A stretch of 64,000 nucleotides of DNA from Lepus europaeus (GCF_033115175.1 NC_084827.1:126441701-126505700), one strand, 5' to 3'; counted from the first letter of the stretch, positions 1-11,307 are shown. Numbers and translations are program-made. Notes: generated from the sequence alone by a model not told the origin.

Positions 1-148
1 GTGGCAGAGTCCCAAACACTTGGTCTGTCTTCTACTGCTTTCCCAAGCACATGAGTAGGGAACTAGATTAGAAGTGGAGAAGCTGGACTGGAACCGCTGC
101 TCATATGGGATGCTAGCAGCTTAACCCACTGAGCCACACACCAGCCCC
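1..148 (-). mobile_element. CSINE, cut by the left window edge
   Basis: Reverse-oriented rabbit C repeat. Reading the - strand, the element begins GGGGCTGGTG and keeps the pol III B-box-like region and the CTTGG(G) body. For all CSINE entries, + orientation means the tRNA-like head is at the left and the CT-rich/A-rich tail at the right. Confidence 0.85.
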
Positions 149-182
149 AGCATTCTATAACATTAAGTATAGTTATTTAGCT

Positions 183-183
183 A

Positions 184-232
<49 letters not shown>
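183..232. repeat. (CT)n microsatellite
   Basis: About 22 uninterrupted CT units followed by a C-rich stretch. It may be the surviving tail of an otherwise lost SINE. Confidence 0.85.
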
Positions 233-562
233 GCTCCCCCCACCTATCTAGCTAAGCAGATTTTTTTTCTTTATTATTTCTTTTCCTTGCCTAGCCTTAG
301 TAAAATCCTCAAGAAACTAGAAACTTTTAGGAGACCACAAAGGTATGTATTCTGATAAAAGGTAATTTTTAAAAATTTATTTTTAAGGCTTTGCTTTTTA
401 TAATGTATGTTTTCAAATGAAATACTAGCACAATTAACCTCCTTCATACATATCCATAACCTGGTTTCAATATTTATCAACATTTTTATATGAATTATAA
501 CTCTCCTCTGATCATTTTAAGTTAAATGCAAAATACCATGACAAAAATCCTATTGAATAATT

Positions 563-862
563 TTTTTAAAGATTTATTTATTTGGAAAGCAGAGTTGCAG
601 AGACAGAGAGACAGAGATAGACAAAGAATCATCTGCAGGTTCACTCCCCAGATGCCGTACCTGAAGTCAGGAGCCAGGAACTTCTGGGTCTCCCATGTGG
701 GTGCAGGGGTCCAAGGACTTGGGCCATCTTCCACTGCTTTCCCAGGCCATAGCCGAGAACTGGATCAAAAGTGGAGCAGCCAGGACTTGAACTAGAGCCC
801 ATATGGATGTTAGCACTGCAGGCAGTGGCTTTACCAGCTACACTGCAGCACTGGCCCCTCTG
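563..862 (-). mobile_element. CSINE with target-site duplication
   Basis: T-rich tail at 563, head GGGGCCAG ending at about 858. The direct repeat TTGAATAATT (553-562 and 863-872) flanks it. Confidence 0.88.
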
Positions 863-872
863 TTGAATAATT

Positions 873-1604
873 AAAATATTCAAAGAGAAACATTTTCCCC
901 CCTGTAATTTGGAGTTTTTTTCTACTTTTCTTAGGAATTTAAGAATTTTTAAATATTACTGCCATTTTCAAATAGAAGCATCATGTTTGTTATAGAATTG
1001 GAATAAATTCTTCTCTTGAAAAAATCAAAATACAAAATTTGAGTCAGCCAAAAAAAAAAAAAAGCTAGTAATATAAACTTTATTCTCTTCACTTCAATAC
1101 TCTTGCCACATAGCTTTCCAAAATCTCAGGGCTGGAAAAATTGTGAAATCTGCATTTTTCTCAATTTATCAACATGATGTTGTTTACTCTCTTCATGTTA
1201 AATTTTTGTTTACCAAGGTTTTACTAATTAGATCCAAGTCTTTCAAATTTTAAGTCTTTAAATCTGTTTCAAATATTAAAAGATTTTATCATGGAGTGAG
1301 AGATCAGGGAAAAATCTCTTCAGTTTACGTAGCCTCATTCCAATTTGATTAATATGATTTGAAATCATTATTGTTTGAATTGTTTTGCTGCTCATATAGT
1401 TTTTATCATTCATCATTAAAGACTTTCTATAGAAATGTATCCAGAGAAATATGTAGAATATTTCTAGGGGAAAAAAGTTACAAAGGATTCCTTACTCAAT
1501 TGAAGAAGAGAGAATTGAAGATAAAAATAGAAGTTATGTCATATTGCATTGGACCAATTGATTATCCAGATGACAACAAGACACATTTTGAGAGTGCAAC
1601 AGAT
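873..1604. other. AT-rich intergenic DNA, nothing recognised
   Basis: No exon, repeat head or convincing ORF. The open frame near 1359-1625 runs into the SINE tail and has no recognisable content. Confidence 0.5.
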
Positions 1605-1949
1605 TTTTTTTTTTTTTATTTTTGACAGGCAGAGTGGACAGTGAGAGAGAGACAGAGAGAAAGGTCTTCCTTTTGCCGTTGGTTCACCCTCCAATGGCCG
1701 CAGCAGTAGGCGCGCTGCGGCCAGTGCACCGCGCTGATCTGATGGCAGGAGCCAGGTGCTTCTCCTGGTCTCCCATGGGGTGCAGGGCCCAAGCACTTGG
1801 GCCATCCTCCACTGCACTCCCTGGCCACAGCAGAGAGCTGGCCTGGAAGAGGGGCAACCGGGACAGGATCGGTGCCCCGACTGGGACTAGAACCCGCTGT
1901 GCCGGCGCCGCAAGGCGGAGGATTAGCCTAGTGAGCCACGGCGCCGGCT
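1605..1949 (-). mobile_element. Young GC-rich CSINE (TGTC-A tail type)
   Basis: Belongs to a distinct, little-diverged subgroup: tail CTGCCTGTC followed by A's rather than TTTCAAATAAATAAAT, and a head beginning with a GC-rich GCCGGCGCC-type motif. Imperfect target repeat CAACAGATTT/CTACAGATTT. Confidence 0.88.
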
Positions 1950-3816
1950 GAGTCCTACAGATTTCTAATTCATTCATGAAAGTTCCAGAAATACTCCTTA
2001 ATGAACTGAAGCAGTTGTTGCATAATCCAAGCATTTTCCAGGTTTCTTGATTGTTATTCTGTTGTTTGCCTAAGCTAGTGCAAATGACAATGTAGTCATT
2101 TAACTTTACTACTTACTATCTCCCTTTTGTTGATTTATTTTAAATTTTTAAATTTAAATTACACATTTATTTTCAATTTCAAGATTCAGTCTCTGGTATT
2201 TTTTAATATGCTAAGATCTTACTAAGTTACTTCATGGTATTCATGGTATTCTTGACTCTTAAATAATTTGATAATATTTTTCTCAGTTTATCATTTAAGT
2301 TAAAATGCTATATGAATACATATTTTATATTAATTTATATGAATAAATATTTTAAAATAATTAATAGAATTTGAAATGTTAAGAAGAGGAAAAATTCCTG
2401 AAGGAAGGTGGGCATGTCTACCTTCCTTGAGGGTACACTATGGAAGGAAATTTTCTGTCATTGACAGTCTAGTACTTTCTGACATGACCCATATCTGTCT
2501 CTGTTTCCAGTCTATGAAATCCCTTAACCTTAATTTGATAGCTGTTTCTACCACTCTACTGATGCTACTCTATGAAAAATCACCAGTGGACCTCATTTTA
2601 TCATGTTGAGTTGCCTTTTGTGATTCTCTGTATGCAGCTTCTCTGTGACATTTTTATACCTTTGGGCAACAATTTTTTTAAATTCTAGTTTATCCTTGAT
2701 CACACGGTACAAGTTTTCTACTGGTTTTTACATGTTCTCCTTAGCTGGCTTCTTTTCATGTTTTATTTGCTTTCAGGCCTCTGAAGTTTGTTCACCAGGG
2801 CATTGTCCTTTGATGGACTTTCTTTAAACAGGATTTTTGAGGTCATATCATTCAGCCATCATAGTGAATGACCTCAACTCAGCTCAGATGACCTGGCTTC
2901 TCTCATCCATTCATCCATCCATGAAGTATTTATTGAATTCTTACAATTTGGCAGGCACTAAATGAATAAGTTGGGCTCCTCAAAACCCTAGACAAATGCA
3001 TTCATAATCCTTGTAGTACAAGTGTTCAAGTTTCCTTAACTAGAAACTGTCAAGTCATCACTGATGAGCGTTTCTTCAATCCCTATATTAATTCTCAGTA
3101 AGCTTTGTTTTTTTTCTTTTACAGTGACTTTTGAGTCATTAGTTCTTCCTGTATACATCAGCATAATCCTATTTGTCATGTCCCTCATATCTGGATTACT
3201 ACCTTAGCTTCCTAATTATTCCTCTGACTTCCTTTATTTAGCCTATATAATAATATTTAATCATGGCATTCCTCATGCTTGTAAATATTATAGGCTCAAA
3301 TGTCCCTACCAAATATTTGTGGCTTATGTAATCTAGACACAGCCTACTGCATAAATATTTTATTCCCAATACATTCCCTTCTTTATAGGAAGTTTCCCCA
3401 GAAATACACATGTATTTTTTTCTTAGACTGCTATGCTTTTCTAAAATTGCTTTTCTTTTTCTTTTTTTATACTACATTTTATTTTATTTTTTAAAAGCTT
3501 TTATTTAATGAATTGATTTTTCATAAGTACAACTTTAAGAATACAGTCTAATATTGTTTTTCTTTTTCTGTGACCTTTCTTTTTGGTTGATTTACACCAC
3601 ACTCCCACATGGAATTGTAAGCTCTTGGAAATCAGATTCTATTTTTAATTGTTGAGTTTATCAGTTATAAAATACACATTTGCATTATTAATTTCACTGT
3701 TATCAGGCTATATCTTATAATCAATAATGCCTTAAACATTTTAACATAGTTTAATTGAGATTATTTCTTTTTTTCTTGGTGGAATACACAGTAATGTGTG
3801 TCTTACCATCAAAGTT
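1950..3816. other. Intergenic DNA with decayed interspersed repeats
   Basis: AT-rich. Around 2908-2960, CATCCATCCATGAAGTATTT then GGCAGGCACT resembles an old MIR/L2 fragment, and 3120-3450 has L2-like pyrimidine-rich phrasing. No gene seen. Confidence 0.35.
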
Positions 3817-4109
3817 ATTTTTTTTTTTTTGACAGGCAGAGTTAGACAGTGAGAGAGAGAGAGAGACAAAGAGAAGGGTCTTCTTTTTCCATTGGTTCAC
3901 CCCCAATATGGCCAGGTGCTTCCTCCTGGTCTCCCATGGGGTGCAGGGCTCAAGCACTTGGGCCATCCTCCACTGCCTTCCCGGGCCACAGCAGAGAGCT
4001 GGACTGGAAGAGGAGCAACCGGGACAGAGTCCGGCACCCCAACCAGGACTAGAACCTGGGTGCTGGCGCTGCAGGCGGAGGATTAGCCAAATGAGCTGTG
4101 GCGCCGGCC
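3817..4109 (-). mobile_element. Young GC-rich CSINE
   Basis: Tail T14-GACAGGCAGAGT, head ends GCGCCGGCC. Shorter than its relatives because the region after GGTTCACCC is deleted. Confidence 0.85.
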
Positions 4110-4285
4110 AAAATGTGTTTTTAAAAGTTTGCGCAGGGAACAGCGCAATAATCATGAGAGGAATTTGATTCTTCTCTGTATGCATTTCAGGCTGTTGTAT
4201 GCACGTTCTTAGTGAAGCGCAGAATAGAGACTACTAACTAGGCCTGAAATTGTAATGCACAATGGAAGATTTTTTATTCTCTCTC

Positions 4286-4574
4286 TTTTTTAAAGCCTTT
4301 GAGAAGCAGAAGGAGAGGGAGAGAGCTCACATCCCCAAATGCCCCCAATACCCAGGGCTGGGCCAGGGCCAAACCTGGGAGCCAGGAACTCACTCCATGG
4401 CTCCCACATTGGTGGTAGAAACCCAATCACTTAAGGCATCATTGTTGCCTTAGAGGGCTTGCATTAGCAGGAAGCTGGTGTTAGGAGCTAGAATTGGGAG
4501 TGGAACCAACTGCTCTGTATGGGACATAGGTATCTTCATTGGCATCTGAACTGCTAGGCAAAGCACCTGCCCTA
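4286..4574 (-). mobile_element. Old diverged CSINE
   Basis: Recognisable by GAGAAGCAGAAGGAGAG, CCAAATGCC, GCATTAGCAGGAAGCTGG and a worn head. Many substitutions against the young copies. Confidence 0.7.
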
Positions 4575-4605
4575 AAGTGGAGGATTTTAAAAAAATTCTT
4601 GTTTT

Positions 4606-4963
4606 AGGCTGGCGCCGCGGCTCACTAGGCTAATCCTCCGCCTTGCGGCGCCGGCACAGCGGGTTCTAGTCCCAGTCGGGGCACCGATCCTGTCCCGGTT
4701 GCCCCTCTTCCAGGCCAGCTCTCTGCTGTGGCCAGGGAGTGCAGTGGAGGATGGCCCAAGTGCTTGGGCCCTGCACCCCATGGGAGACCAGGAGAAGTAC
4801 CTGGCTCCTGCCATCGGATCAGCGCGGTGCGCCGGCCGCAGCGCGCCTACTGCTGCGGCCATTGGAGGGTGAACCAACGGCAAAAGGAAGACCTTTCTCT
4901 CTGTCTCTCTCTCACTGTCCACTCTGCCTGTCAAAAAATAAAAAATAAAATAAAATAAAATAA
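4606..4963 (+). mobile_element. Young GC-rich CSINE, precise target repeat
   Basis: Head GGCTGGCGCCGCGGCTC, tail CTGTCAAAAAATAAAAAATAAAA. Exact 11-bp direct repeat ATTCTTGTTTT at 4595-4605 and 4964-4974. Confidence 0.92.
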
Positions 4964-4979
4964 ATTCTTGTTTTTTCTT

Positions 4980-5287
4980 TTTAAAGTTTATTTTTTAACG
5001 TATTTTAAAGGGAGGGAGAGAGAGAGAGAGAGAGAGAGAGACCTTCCATCTGCTGTTTTACTCACCAAATGCCCACAACAGCCAGGACTAGGCCATGCCA
5101 TAGCCAGTAGCTATCTGTTTGAATCTATAATGTGAGTGACACGGACCCAAGAACTTCAGCCATTATCATCTGCCTTCCTGGGTTCACATTCATGGGAAGC
5201 TTGATCAGAAGCAGAATCAGGGTTCAATCACAAGTCCACTGATACAGAAGGCAGTGGCTCAAACTGCTACCCCACAACACTCACCCC
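4980..5287 (-). mobile_element. Old diverged CSINE
   Basis: Tail with a (GA)n run at 5014-5041, body CTTCCATCTGCTG and CCAAATGCCCACAACAGCCAGG, head ends CACTCACCCC. Confidence 0.75.
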
Positions 5288-5394
5288 AAAATGGAAGATT
5301 TTTTTATTACAGTACTTATATAATTTTTATTGATTTAATTATATCGGAGTTAATGAAGATTATATATTACTGTGGCAGATTTTGTTATTTATTA

Positions 5395-5600
5395 TGCAAT
5401 TTGCCAGAGCATATAATGTATGCCTTAGAATCAGACAGACCTGAGATTGAATATAAAATCCACTGCTTACTAGCTCTTCACACTTCAGTTACTTTATCTA
5501 AAAGCGAGATTTTTGCAAAGATTAGAAGCAATACTTATGAAGTGCCAAGTATAGTACTTGGCACAGATGCTATAAATCTTTTGAGAGAGAGAAATTATAT
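5395..5600 (+). mobile_element. MIR-like SINE remnant
   Basis: GAATCAGACAGACCTGAG, CTGCTTACTAGCTCTTC, CAGTTACTTTATCT and GTACTTGGCACAGATGCTAT follow MIR consensus order (the TACTAGCT core is diagnostic). The ORF through it is accidental. Confidence 0.65.
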
Positions 5601-6237
5601 GGAAGGTGCAAGAACATATTCCAGGATGTATTCATTTCACACTTAGTCCTTTTCCACAGATTCCGAGCCCTTTAGCCTTTGTGAGGATGTCCTCTTCCAG
5701 GACAATTCCTCACAATTATGTCCCAGCAGACATGATGCTTTACCCGTGGGTGGAATGATATTTTCTTCCTCTGGCTTGGGTCCCTTAACATTTTGCCTTT
5801 TCTTTCTCTCTTGCCTGCACTCCAGGCCCGAGAGAATGGTGCTACTCTCAGTATCTCTACACCCAGGGGAGCTTTGTGAAAAGCAGTCTTGCTCTTACGG
5901 GACTTTTTGGAAAACTGTATAGTGCGTTATAGGAAGGAGGTCTTCAAAAAAAATTCATGGAAAATGTGTAAGTTGGATAGAGTCTAAGAATCAGTGTATA
6001 ACATTCAGTACTACTACAAGCATGCTTGTATTATAATATTATCAGTTGGAACTGTCACTATTGTAACCAACAATTCTGCTGATCCTCTATAGATTGATGT
6101 GGTACAAACAACATTAGCTTTTGAGTAAGATAGAAATTTGTTGGGGCCAGTGCTGTGGTGTAGCAGGTAAAAGACACCCTCTGCTGTGCTGGCCTCTCAT
6201 TTGGGTGCCGGTTCAAGTCCTGGCTGCTCCACTTTCA

Positions 6238-7069
6238 TTTTTCCTTAATGATGTGTGTATGTATGTATGTATGTATGTATGTATTTGAAAGGCAGAGGGA
6301 GAGAGAGAGAGAGAGACAGGTCTTCTATCTGCTGGTTCACTCCCCAAATGGCCGTAACTGCCAGAGTTGAGCCAATCTGAAGCCAGGAGCTTCTTCCGGG
6401 TCTCCCACGTGGGTGCAGGGACCCAAGGACTTGGGCCATCTTCTACTGCTTTCCCAGACCATAGCAGAGAGCTGGATCAGAATGAAGGAGGGACAAATTA
6501 ATAAATTTAGCAGTACTTTTTAATACTCCCATTTTAACAATTTAGCCTAGCAATGTTTGATTTTGCTCATCCATGAGTGTCTACCATTTATTTTTAAAAT
6601 TTCAAATGGCATCATGTTCATAAGTAAAGTACATGTGATTTTCCAGTTTGATAGCTGAAATATCTTTATTAATTAAAGTATGTGCAGGCCTTTGTTGGGG
6701 GATGGCTTGATTTGTCCATGATGCTCATGTTTCTAATCAGGCCATTTTTTAAAAAGATTTATTTATTTATTTGAAAGTCATAGTTACACACAGAGAGAAG
6801 GAGAGGTAGAAAGAGCAAGAGAGAGAGAGAAAGAATCATCTGCAGGTTCACTCCCCAGATGCCGTACCTGAAGCCAGGAGCCAGGAACTTCTTCTAGGTC
6901 TCCCACGTGGGTGCAGGGGCCCAGGGACTTGGGCCATCTTCCACTGCTTTCCCAGGCCATAGCAGAGGGCTGAATCAAAAGAGGAGCAGCTGGGCAGAAC
7001 TGGCACCCATATAGGATACTTGGCACTGCAGGCGGCGGCTTTACCTGCTATGCCACAGTGCCGGTCCCA
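6238..7069 (-). mobile_element. Composite insertion: CSINE + 256 bp non-repeat + truncated CSINE
   Basis: On the - strand: full CSINE (7069 to about 6740), then 256 bp of non-SINE DNA (6739-6484), then a 5'-truncated CSINE (6483-6238) ending in a CATA-repeat/A-rich tail. A perfect 14-bp repeat CTGCTCCACTTTCA (6224-6237, 7070-7083) flanks the whole block, not the individual SINEs. This suggests one retrotransposed read-through transcript. Confidence 0.75.
6256..6284. repeat. (GTAT)n microsatellite
   Basis: About seven GTAT units in the expanded tail of the truncated antisense SINE. Confidence 0.85.
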
Positions 7070-7247
7070 CTGCTCCACTTTCAATACAGCTCTCTGCTAT
7101 AGCCAGGGAGAGCAGTAGAAGATGGCTCAAGCCCTTGAGCCTTCCCACCCACTTGGGAGACCCAGAAGAAGCTCCTGGCTCCTGGCTTTGAATTGGCTGA
7201 GCTCTGGTCATTACTGCCATTGGGGAGTGAACAAGTGGATGGAAGAC

Positions 7248-7287
<40 letters not shown>

Positions 7288-7375
7288 CTGTCTCTCTGTA
7301 ACTCTGCCTTTCAAAAAATACGTAAATCATAAAAATAAGATTTTTAAATTATATATTATGTATATACTAAATTTT

Positions 7376-8890
7376 TAAAAACTTTTATTTAGCAAATATA
7401 AATTTCCAAAGTACAGTTTATGGATTACAATGGCTTCCCCTCCCCCCATAATTTCCCTCCCGCTGGCAACCCTCCCAACTCCCGCTCCCTCTCCCCTCCC
7501 ATTCACATCAAGATTTCATTTTCAATTATCTTTATATACAGAAGATCAATTTAGTATATACTAAGTAAAGATTTCAACAGTTTGCACCCACACAGAACAT
7601 AAAGTGTAAAATACTGTTTGAGTACTAGTTATAGCTTTAATTCATATTGAACAACACATTAAGGACAGAGATCCTACATGAGGAGTAAGTACACAGTAAC
7701 TCCTGTTGTTGACTTAACAATTTGACACTCTTGTTTATGGCGTCAGTAATCTCCCTAGGCTCTAGTCATGAGTTGCCAAGGCTATGGAAGCCTTTTGAGT
7801 TCGCTGACTTTGATCTTATTTAGACAAGGTCATAGTCAAAGTGGAAGTTCTCTCCTCCCTTCAGAGAAGGGTACCTCCTTCTTTGATGGCCCCATTCTTT
7901 CTACTGGGATCTCACTCGCAGAGATCTTTCATTTAGGTCCTCTTTTTTTTTTTTTTTTTTCTGCCAGAGTGTCTTGGCTTTCCATGCTTAAAATACTCTC
8001 ATGGACTCTTCAGCCAGATCCAAATGTCTTAAGGGCTGATTCTGAGGCCAGAGTGCTGTTTAGGACATCTGCCATTCTATGAGTCTGCTGTGTATCCCGC
8101 TTCCCATGTTGGATCATTCTCTCCCTTTTTTATTCTATCAGTTAGTATTAGCAGACACTAGTCTTGTTTGTGTGATCCCTTTGACTCTTAGACCTATCAG
8201 TGTGATCAATTGTGAACTGAAATTGATCACTTGGACTAGTGAGATGACATTGGTACATGCCACCTTGATGGGATTGTATTGGAATCCTCTGGCACATTTC
8301 TAACTCCACCATTTGAGGCAAGTCCGATTGAGCATGTCCCAAATTGTACCTCTCCTCCCTCTCTTATTCCCACTCTTATATTTAACAGGGATCAGTTTTC
8401 AGTTAAATTTAAACACCTAAGAATAAATGTGTGTTAATTACAGAGTTCAACCAATACAGCCATTCTATTTCTTGTTTTTAAAGAAATCTCTGGGGCCAGT
8501 GCTGTGGCTTAGCAGGTTAAATTATTGCCTGAAGTCCTGGCATCCCAAATAGGCACCAGTTCAAATCCCAGCTGCTCTATTTCTAATCTAGCGCCCTGCT
8601 AGTGCACCTGGGAAAGAAGTGGAAGATGACCCAAGGCCGTAGGCCCCTGCACCCACATGGGAGATTTAGAGGGAGCTCCTGGCTTCTGGTTTCAGCCTGA
8701 CCCAGTCCCAGCCGACTCAGTCATTTGGGGAGTGAACAGAGGTTGATTGATCTCACTCTCCCTCTCCCTCTCTAAGTCTGACTTTCAAACAAATAAATAT
8801 ATCTTAAAAAAAAAAAAAGAAATCTGTATACTGTGTTACAAAGTGTCTGAACTATTACATTCCCAACAATAATGTATAAGAGTTCAAAAT
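7376..8890 (-). mobile_element. Rabbit LINE-1 3' end (ORF2 terminus and 3' UTR), antisense
   Basis: On the - strand it ends with AATCCATAAACTGTACTTTGG and ATTTGCTAAATAAAAG, the typical rabbit L1 3' terminus. 7376 to about 8450 is 3' UTR; 8450-8490 and 8826-8890 resemble the end of ORF2. Interrupted by the + CSINE at 8491-8815. Severely 5' truncated; no intact ORF. Confidence 0.8.
8491..8815 (+). mobile_element. CSINE inserted in the LINE-1
   Basis: Head GGGGCCAGTGCTGTGGC, tail CAAATAAATATATC then A-run. The repeat AAAGAAATCT (8480-8489 and 8816-8825) flanks it and lies inside L1 sequence. Confidence 0.88.
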
Positions 8891-9021
8891 ATCCATATTT
8901 GCAGATGATGTGATGCTGTACATGGAAAAACCTATACACTTCACCAAAAAGCTGTTGGAACTGAAAACAATTCAGTAAAGTCACTGATTATAAGATCAGC
9001 ATACAACACACAATAGCATTT
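8891..9021 (+). mobile_element. Inverted LINE-1 ORF2 fragment (reverse transcriptase motif)
   Basis: Reads in + orientation as a piece of L1 ORF2 with the RT active-site FADD at 8898-8909 (TTTGCAGATGAT), then LYMEKP. It is opposite in orientation to the adjoining L1 3' end, the hallmark of a twin-primed insertion. Confidence 0.7.
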
Positions 9022-9061
9022 AAAAAACTTTATTTATTTATTTATTTGAAAATCAGGGGGC

Positions 9062-9410
9062 TGGGCCAGCGCCGTGGCTTAACAGGCTAATCCTCTGCCT
9101 TGCGGCACCGGCACACCAGGTTCTAGTCCCGGTTGGGGCACCGGATTCTATCCCGGTTGCCCTTCTTCCAGGCCAGCTCTCTGCTATGGCCCGGGAAGGC
9201 AGTGGAGGATGGCCCAACTCCTTGGGCCCTGCACCCGCATGGGAGACCAGGAAAAAGCACCTGGCTCCTGGCTTCGGATCAGCAAGATGCGCCGGCCGCA
9301 GCGGCCATTGGAGGGTGAACCAACGGCAAAAGGAAGACCTTTCTCTCTGTCTCTCTCTCTCTCTCACTATCCACTCTGCCTGTCAAAAAAAAAAAAAAAA
9401 AAAGAAAAAA
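9062..9410 (+). mobile_element. Young GC-rich CSINE, inner layer of a nest
   Basis: Head GGGCCAGCGCCGTGGCTT, tail CCTGTC-A(19). Direct repeat GAAAATCAGGGGGCT at 9047-9061 and 9411-9425. Confidence 0.9.
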
Positions 9411-9421
9411 GAAAATCAGGG

Positions 9422-9708
9422 GGCTGGCTCTGTGGTGCTGGCATCCCATATGGGTGCCGGTTCTAGTCCTGGCTGCTCCTCTTCCAATCCAGCCCTCTGC
9501 TGTGGCCTGGGAAAGCAGTAGAAGATGACCCAAGTCCTTGGGTCCCTGCACCCACGTGGGAGACCAGGAGAAGCACACGGCTCCTGGCTTTGAATTGGCT
9601 GTTGCGGCCATCTGGGGAGTGAACCAACGGAAGGAAGACCTTTCTCTCTGTTTCTCCCTCTCACTGTAACTCTACCTCTTAAATAAATAAATAAAATCTT
9701 TAAAAAAT
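9422..9708 (+). mobile_element. CSINE, middle layer of a nest
   Basis: Head GGGCTGGCTCTGTGG is shortened, tail CTTAAATAAATAAATAAAATC. Short target repeat AAAATCA is shared with the ancient host SINE. Confidence 0.82.
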
Positions 9709-9870
9709 CACAGTTACAGAAAAAAGGGGGGGGGGCAGATTTTGCATTCACTGGTTCAGTCCACAGAAACCCAAAGCCAAGGCAGAAATCTGGAGCCAAG
9801 AGTTTTATCCAGGTTTCCCACATGAGTGGCAGGGGCCTAAGAACTTATGCCATCTTCTGCTGCTTTTCCC

Positions 9871-10130
9871 CATCTAATTGATTGTGCCCACCCACACTGA
9901 AGGCTGAGTCTTCCCAGCCAGTACACTCAGACTTACATGCTAATCTTATTTGGAAACACCGTCACAGACACACCCAAAATGATTTTCCAGGTTTCTAGGT
10001 ATTCCTTAATCTAGCCCAATTGACCCCTAATATTAAGTATCATAAGCACCTAATGGATAACACTGAGAATCTAAAAGTTATTTATAAGCACAGTAATTAA
10101 TAGTTGGTAGTTATTTTTCATCATTGGGCT
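9871..10130. other. Old interspersed repeat, unnamed
   Basis: GATTGTGCCCACCCACACTGAAGG, then CTAATCTTATTTGGAAACACC and GACACACCC is a phrase I associate with a dispersed mammalian repeat, but I cannot assign the family with confidence. Confidence 0.3.
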
Positions 10131-10392
10131 TTTTAAAAAACAGATTTATTTATTTATTTGAAAGATAGAGTGACAGAGAAAGTGGGAGAGACAGAGAACC
10201 TGAACCTCCACCCTCGTCTCCCACATGGTGGCAGAGAACCAAGTACTTTTGACATCATTCTCTGCTTTCCTAGATGCATTAGCAGAAAGTGGGATTGAGA
10301 GTGGAGGAGGCAGGACTCAAACTGGTGCTCTGACATGGGATGTGGGAGTCCCAAGCATTCGCTTAATTGGCTGTTGCCACAATGTCCACCTG
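10131..10392 (-). mobile_element. Old CSINE
   Basis: Tail GATTTATTTATTTATTTGAAAG, body CTCCCACATGGTGGCAG, head near TCCACCTG. The GGTTCACTCCCCAAATGG segment is missing, so it is internally deleted. Confidence 0.75.
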
Positions 10393-10571
10393 ATCATTGT
10401 TATAAGTGTATAGACTGACTTTGGTTTTATTTTGAAAGAGCCTTTGGTTGTTTAGATAATGCAGATAATTTCTTCGGTTCTTCATTTTTGTCTGTCCTAC
10501 AGATAGCTTGGGCTAATATCTCCCTCCTATTGAAAGAGGAAGAGAGAGAGAGACAAAGAACATTTGGTTTA

Positions 10572-10932
10572 TGTCTCAGTCTGTTCAGGCTGCCCTAACA
10601 AAATGCCATGTGTGGGTTAAACAACAGAAACTTCTCACAATTCCGGGGGCTGGAAGTGCTAAGATCAAGGTGTTGGCCCATTCGCTTCCCGGCAAAGCTC
10701 TTTTCCTGGCATGCAGAGTGCTTCTCCTTGTGTCCCCACATGGCTTTTGCCTGGCGCCAGCAGGGAGGAGAAGGAGTAAGGGAGAATTCTGCCTGTTCTC
10801 ATGAAGCCACTAATTCCAGCTTTCATGACCTAATCTAACCCTGACTAGCTTCCAAAGAGCTCCCCTCCAAATATCATCACACTGGAGCTTAGAGCTTCAA
10901 CATATGCATTTTGAAGGGACACAAACATTCAT
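10572..10932 (-). mobile_element. MaLR-type (MLT1/MST-like) solo LTR, antisense
   Basis: Starts TGTCTCAGTCTGTTCAGGCTGC and ends GGGACACAAACATTCA on the + strand, with AACAACAGAAACTTCTCACAA and GATCAAGG between: the reverse complement of an MLT1/MST-family ERVL-MaLR LTR. About 360 bp; no internal coding region attached. An old, non-coding relic. Confidence 0.75.
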
Positions 10933-10991
10933 TTTTTAAAAAAGATTTATTTATTTATTTGAAAATCAGAGCCACACACAGAGAGAAGGAG

Positions 10992-11041
<50 letters not shown>

Positions 11042-11307
11042 AACAGAGGTCTTCCATCTGCTGGTTCACTCCCCAATCAGCCGCAATGGCCAGAGCTGCG
11101 CCGATCCGAAGCCAGGAGCCAGGAGCCTCTTCCAGATTTCCCACGCATGTGCAGGGGCTCAAGGACCAGCGCCATCCTCCACTGCTTTCCTAGGCCATAG
11201 CAGAGAGTTAGATTGCAAGTGGAGCATCTGGGACTCGTACTGGTGCCCATATGGGATGCCGGCACTGCAGGCTGCAGCTTTACCCACTGTGCCACATCGC
11301 CGGCCCC
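10933..11307 (-). mobile_element. CSINE abutting the MaLR LTR
   Basis: Contains a long (GA)n tract at 10999-11039 in its tail. Imperfect target repeat AAACATTCAT/AAACATTAAT on either side, so it inserted at the LTR's end. Confidence 0.88.
10999..11039. repeat. (GA)n microsatellite in SINE tail
   Basis: Nearly pure GA for about 40 nt. Confidence 0.9.

Larger units (their letters stand above)
6143..7320 (+). mobile_element. Host CSINE split by an 832-bp insertion
   Basis: Head and first third at 6143-6237, body and tail at 7084-7320. The two parts join seamlessly when 6238-7083 is removed, leaving one copy of CTGCTCCACTTTCA. Tail includes a (TC)n run at 7251-7281. Confidence 0.85.
9024..9870 (-). 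mobile_element. Ancient CSINE split twice by later SINEs
   Basis: Tail TTTATTTATTTATTTGAAAATCA at 9028-9054, remainder at about 9709-9870 (ACAGTTACAGA, GGAGCCAAGAG, GTGGCAGGGGCC). The gap is filled by two + SINEs. Confidence 0.7.

Noticed and set aside
1622-1951. 109-codon and similar frames with GC-rich, repeated protein wording, seen on both strands at many places
   Set aside because: They are translations of CSINE copies; the same peptide phrases recur at every young SINE, so they are not genes.
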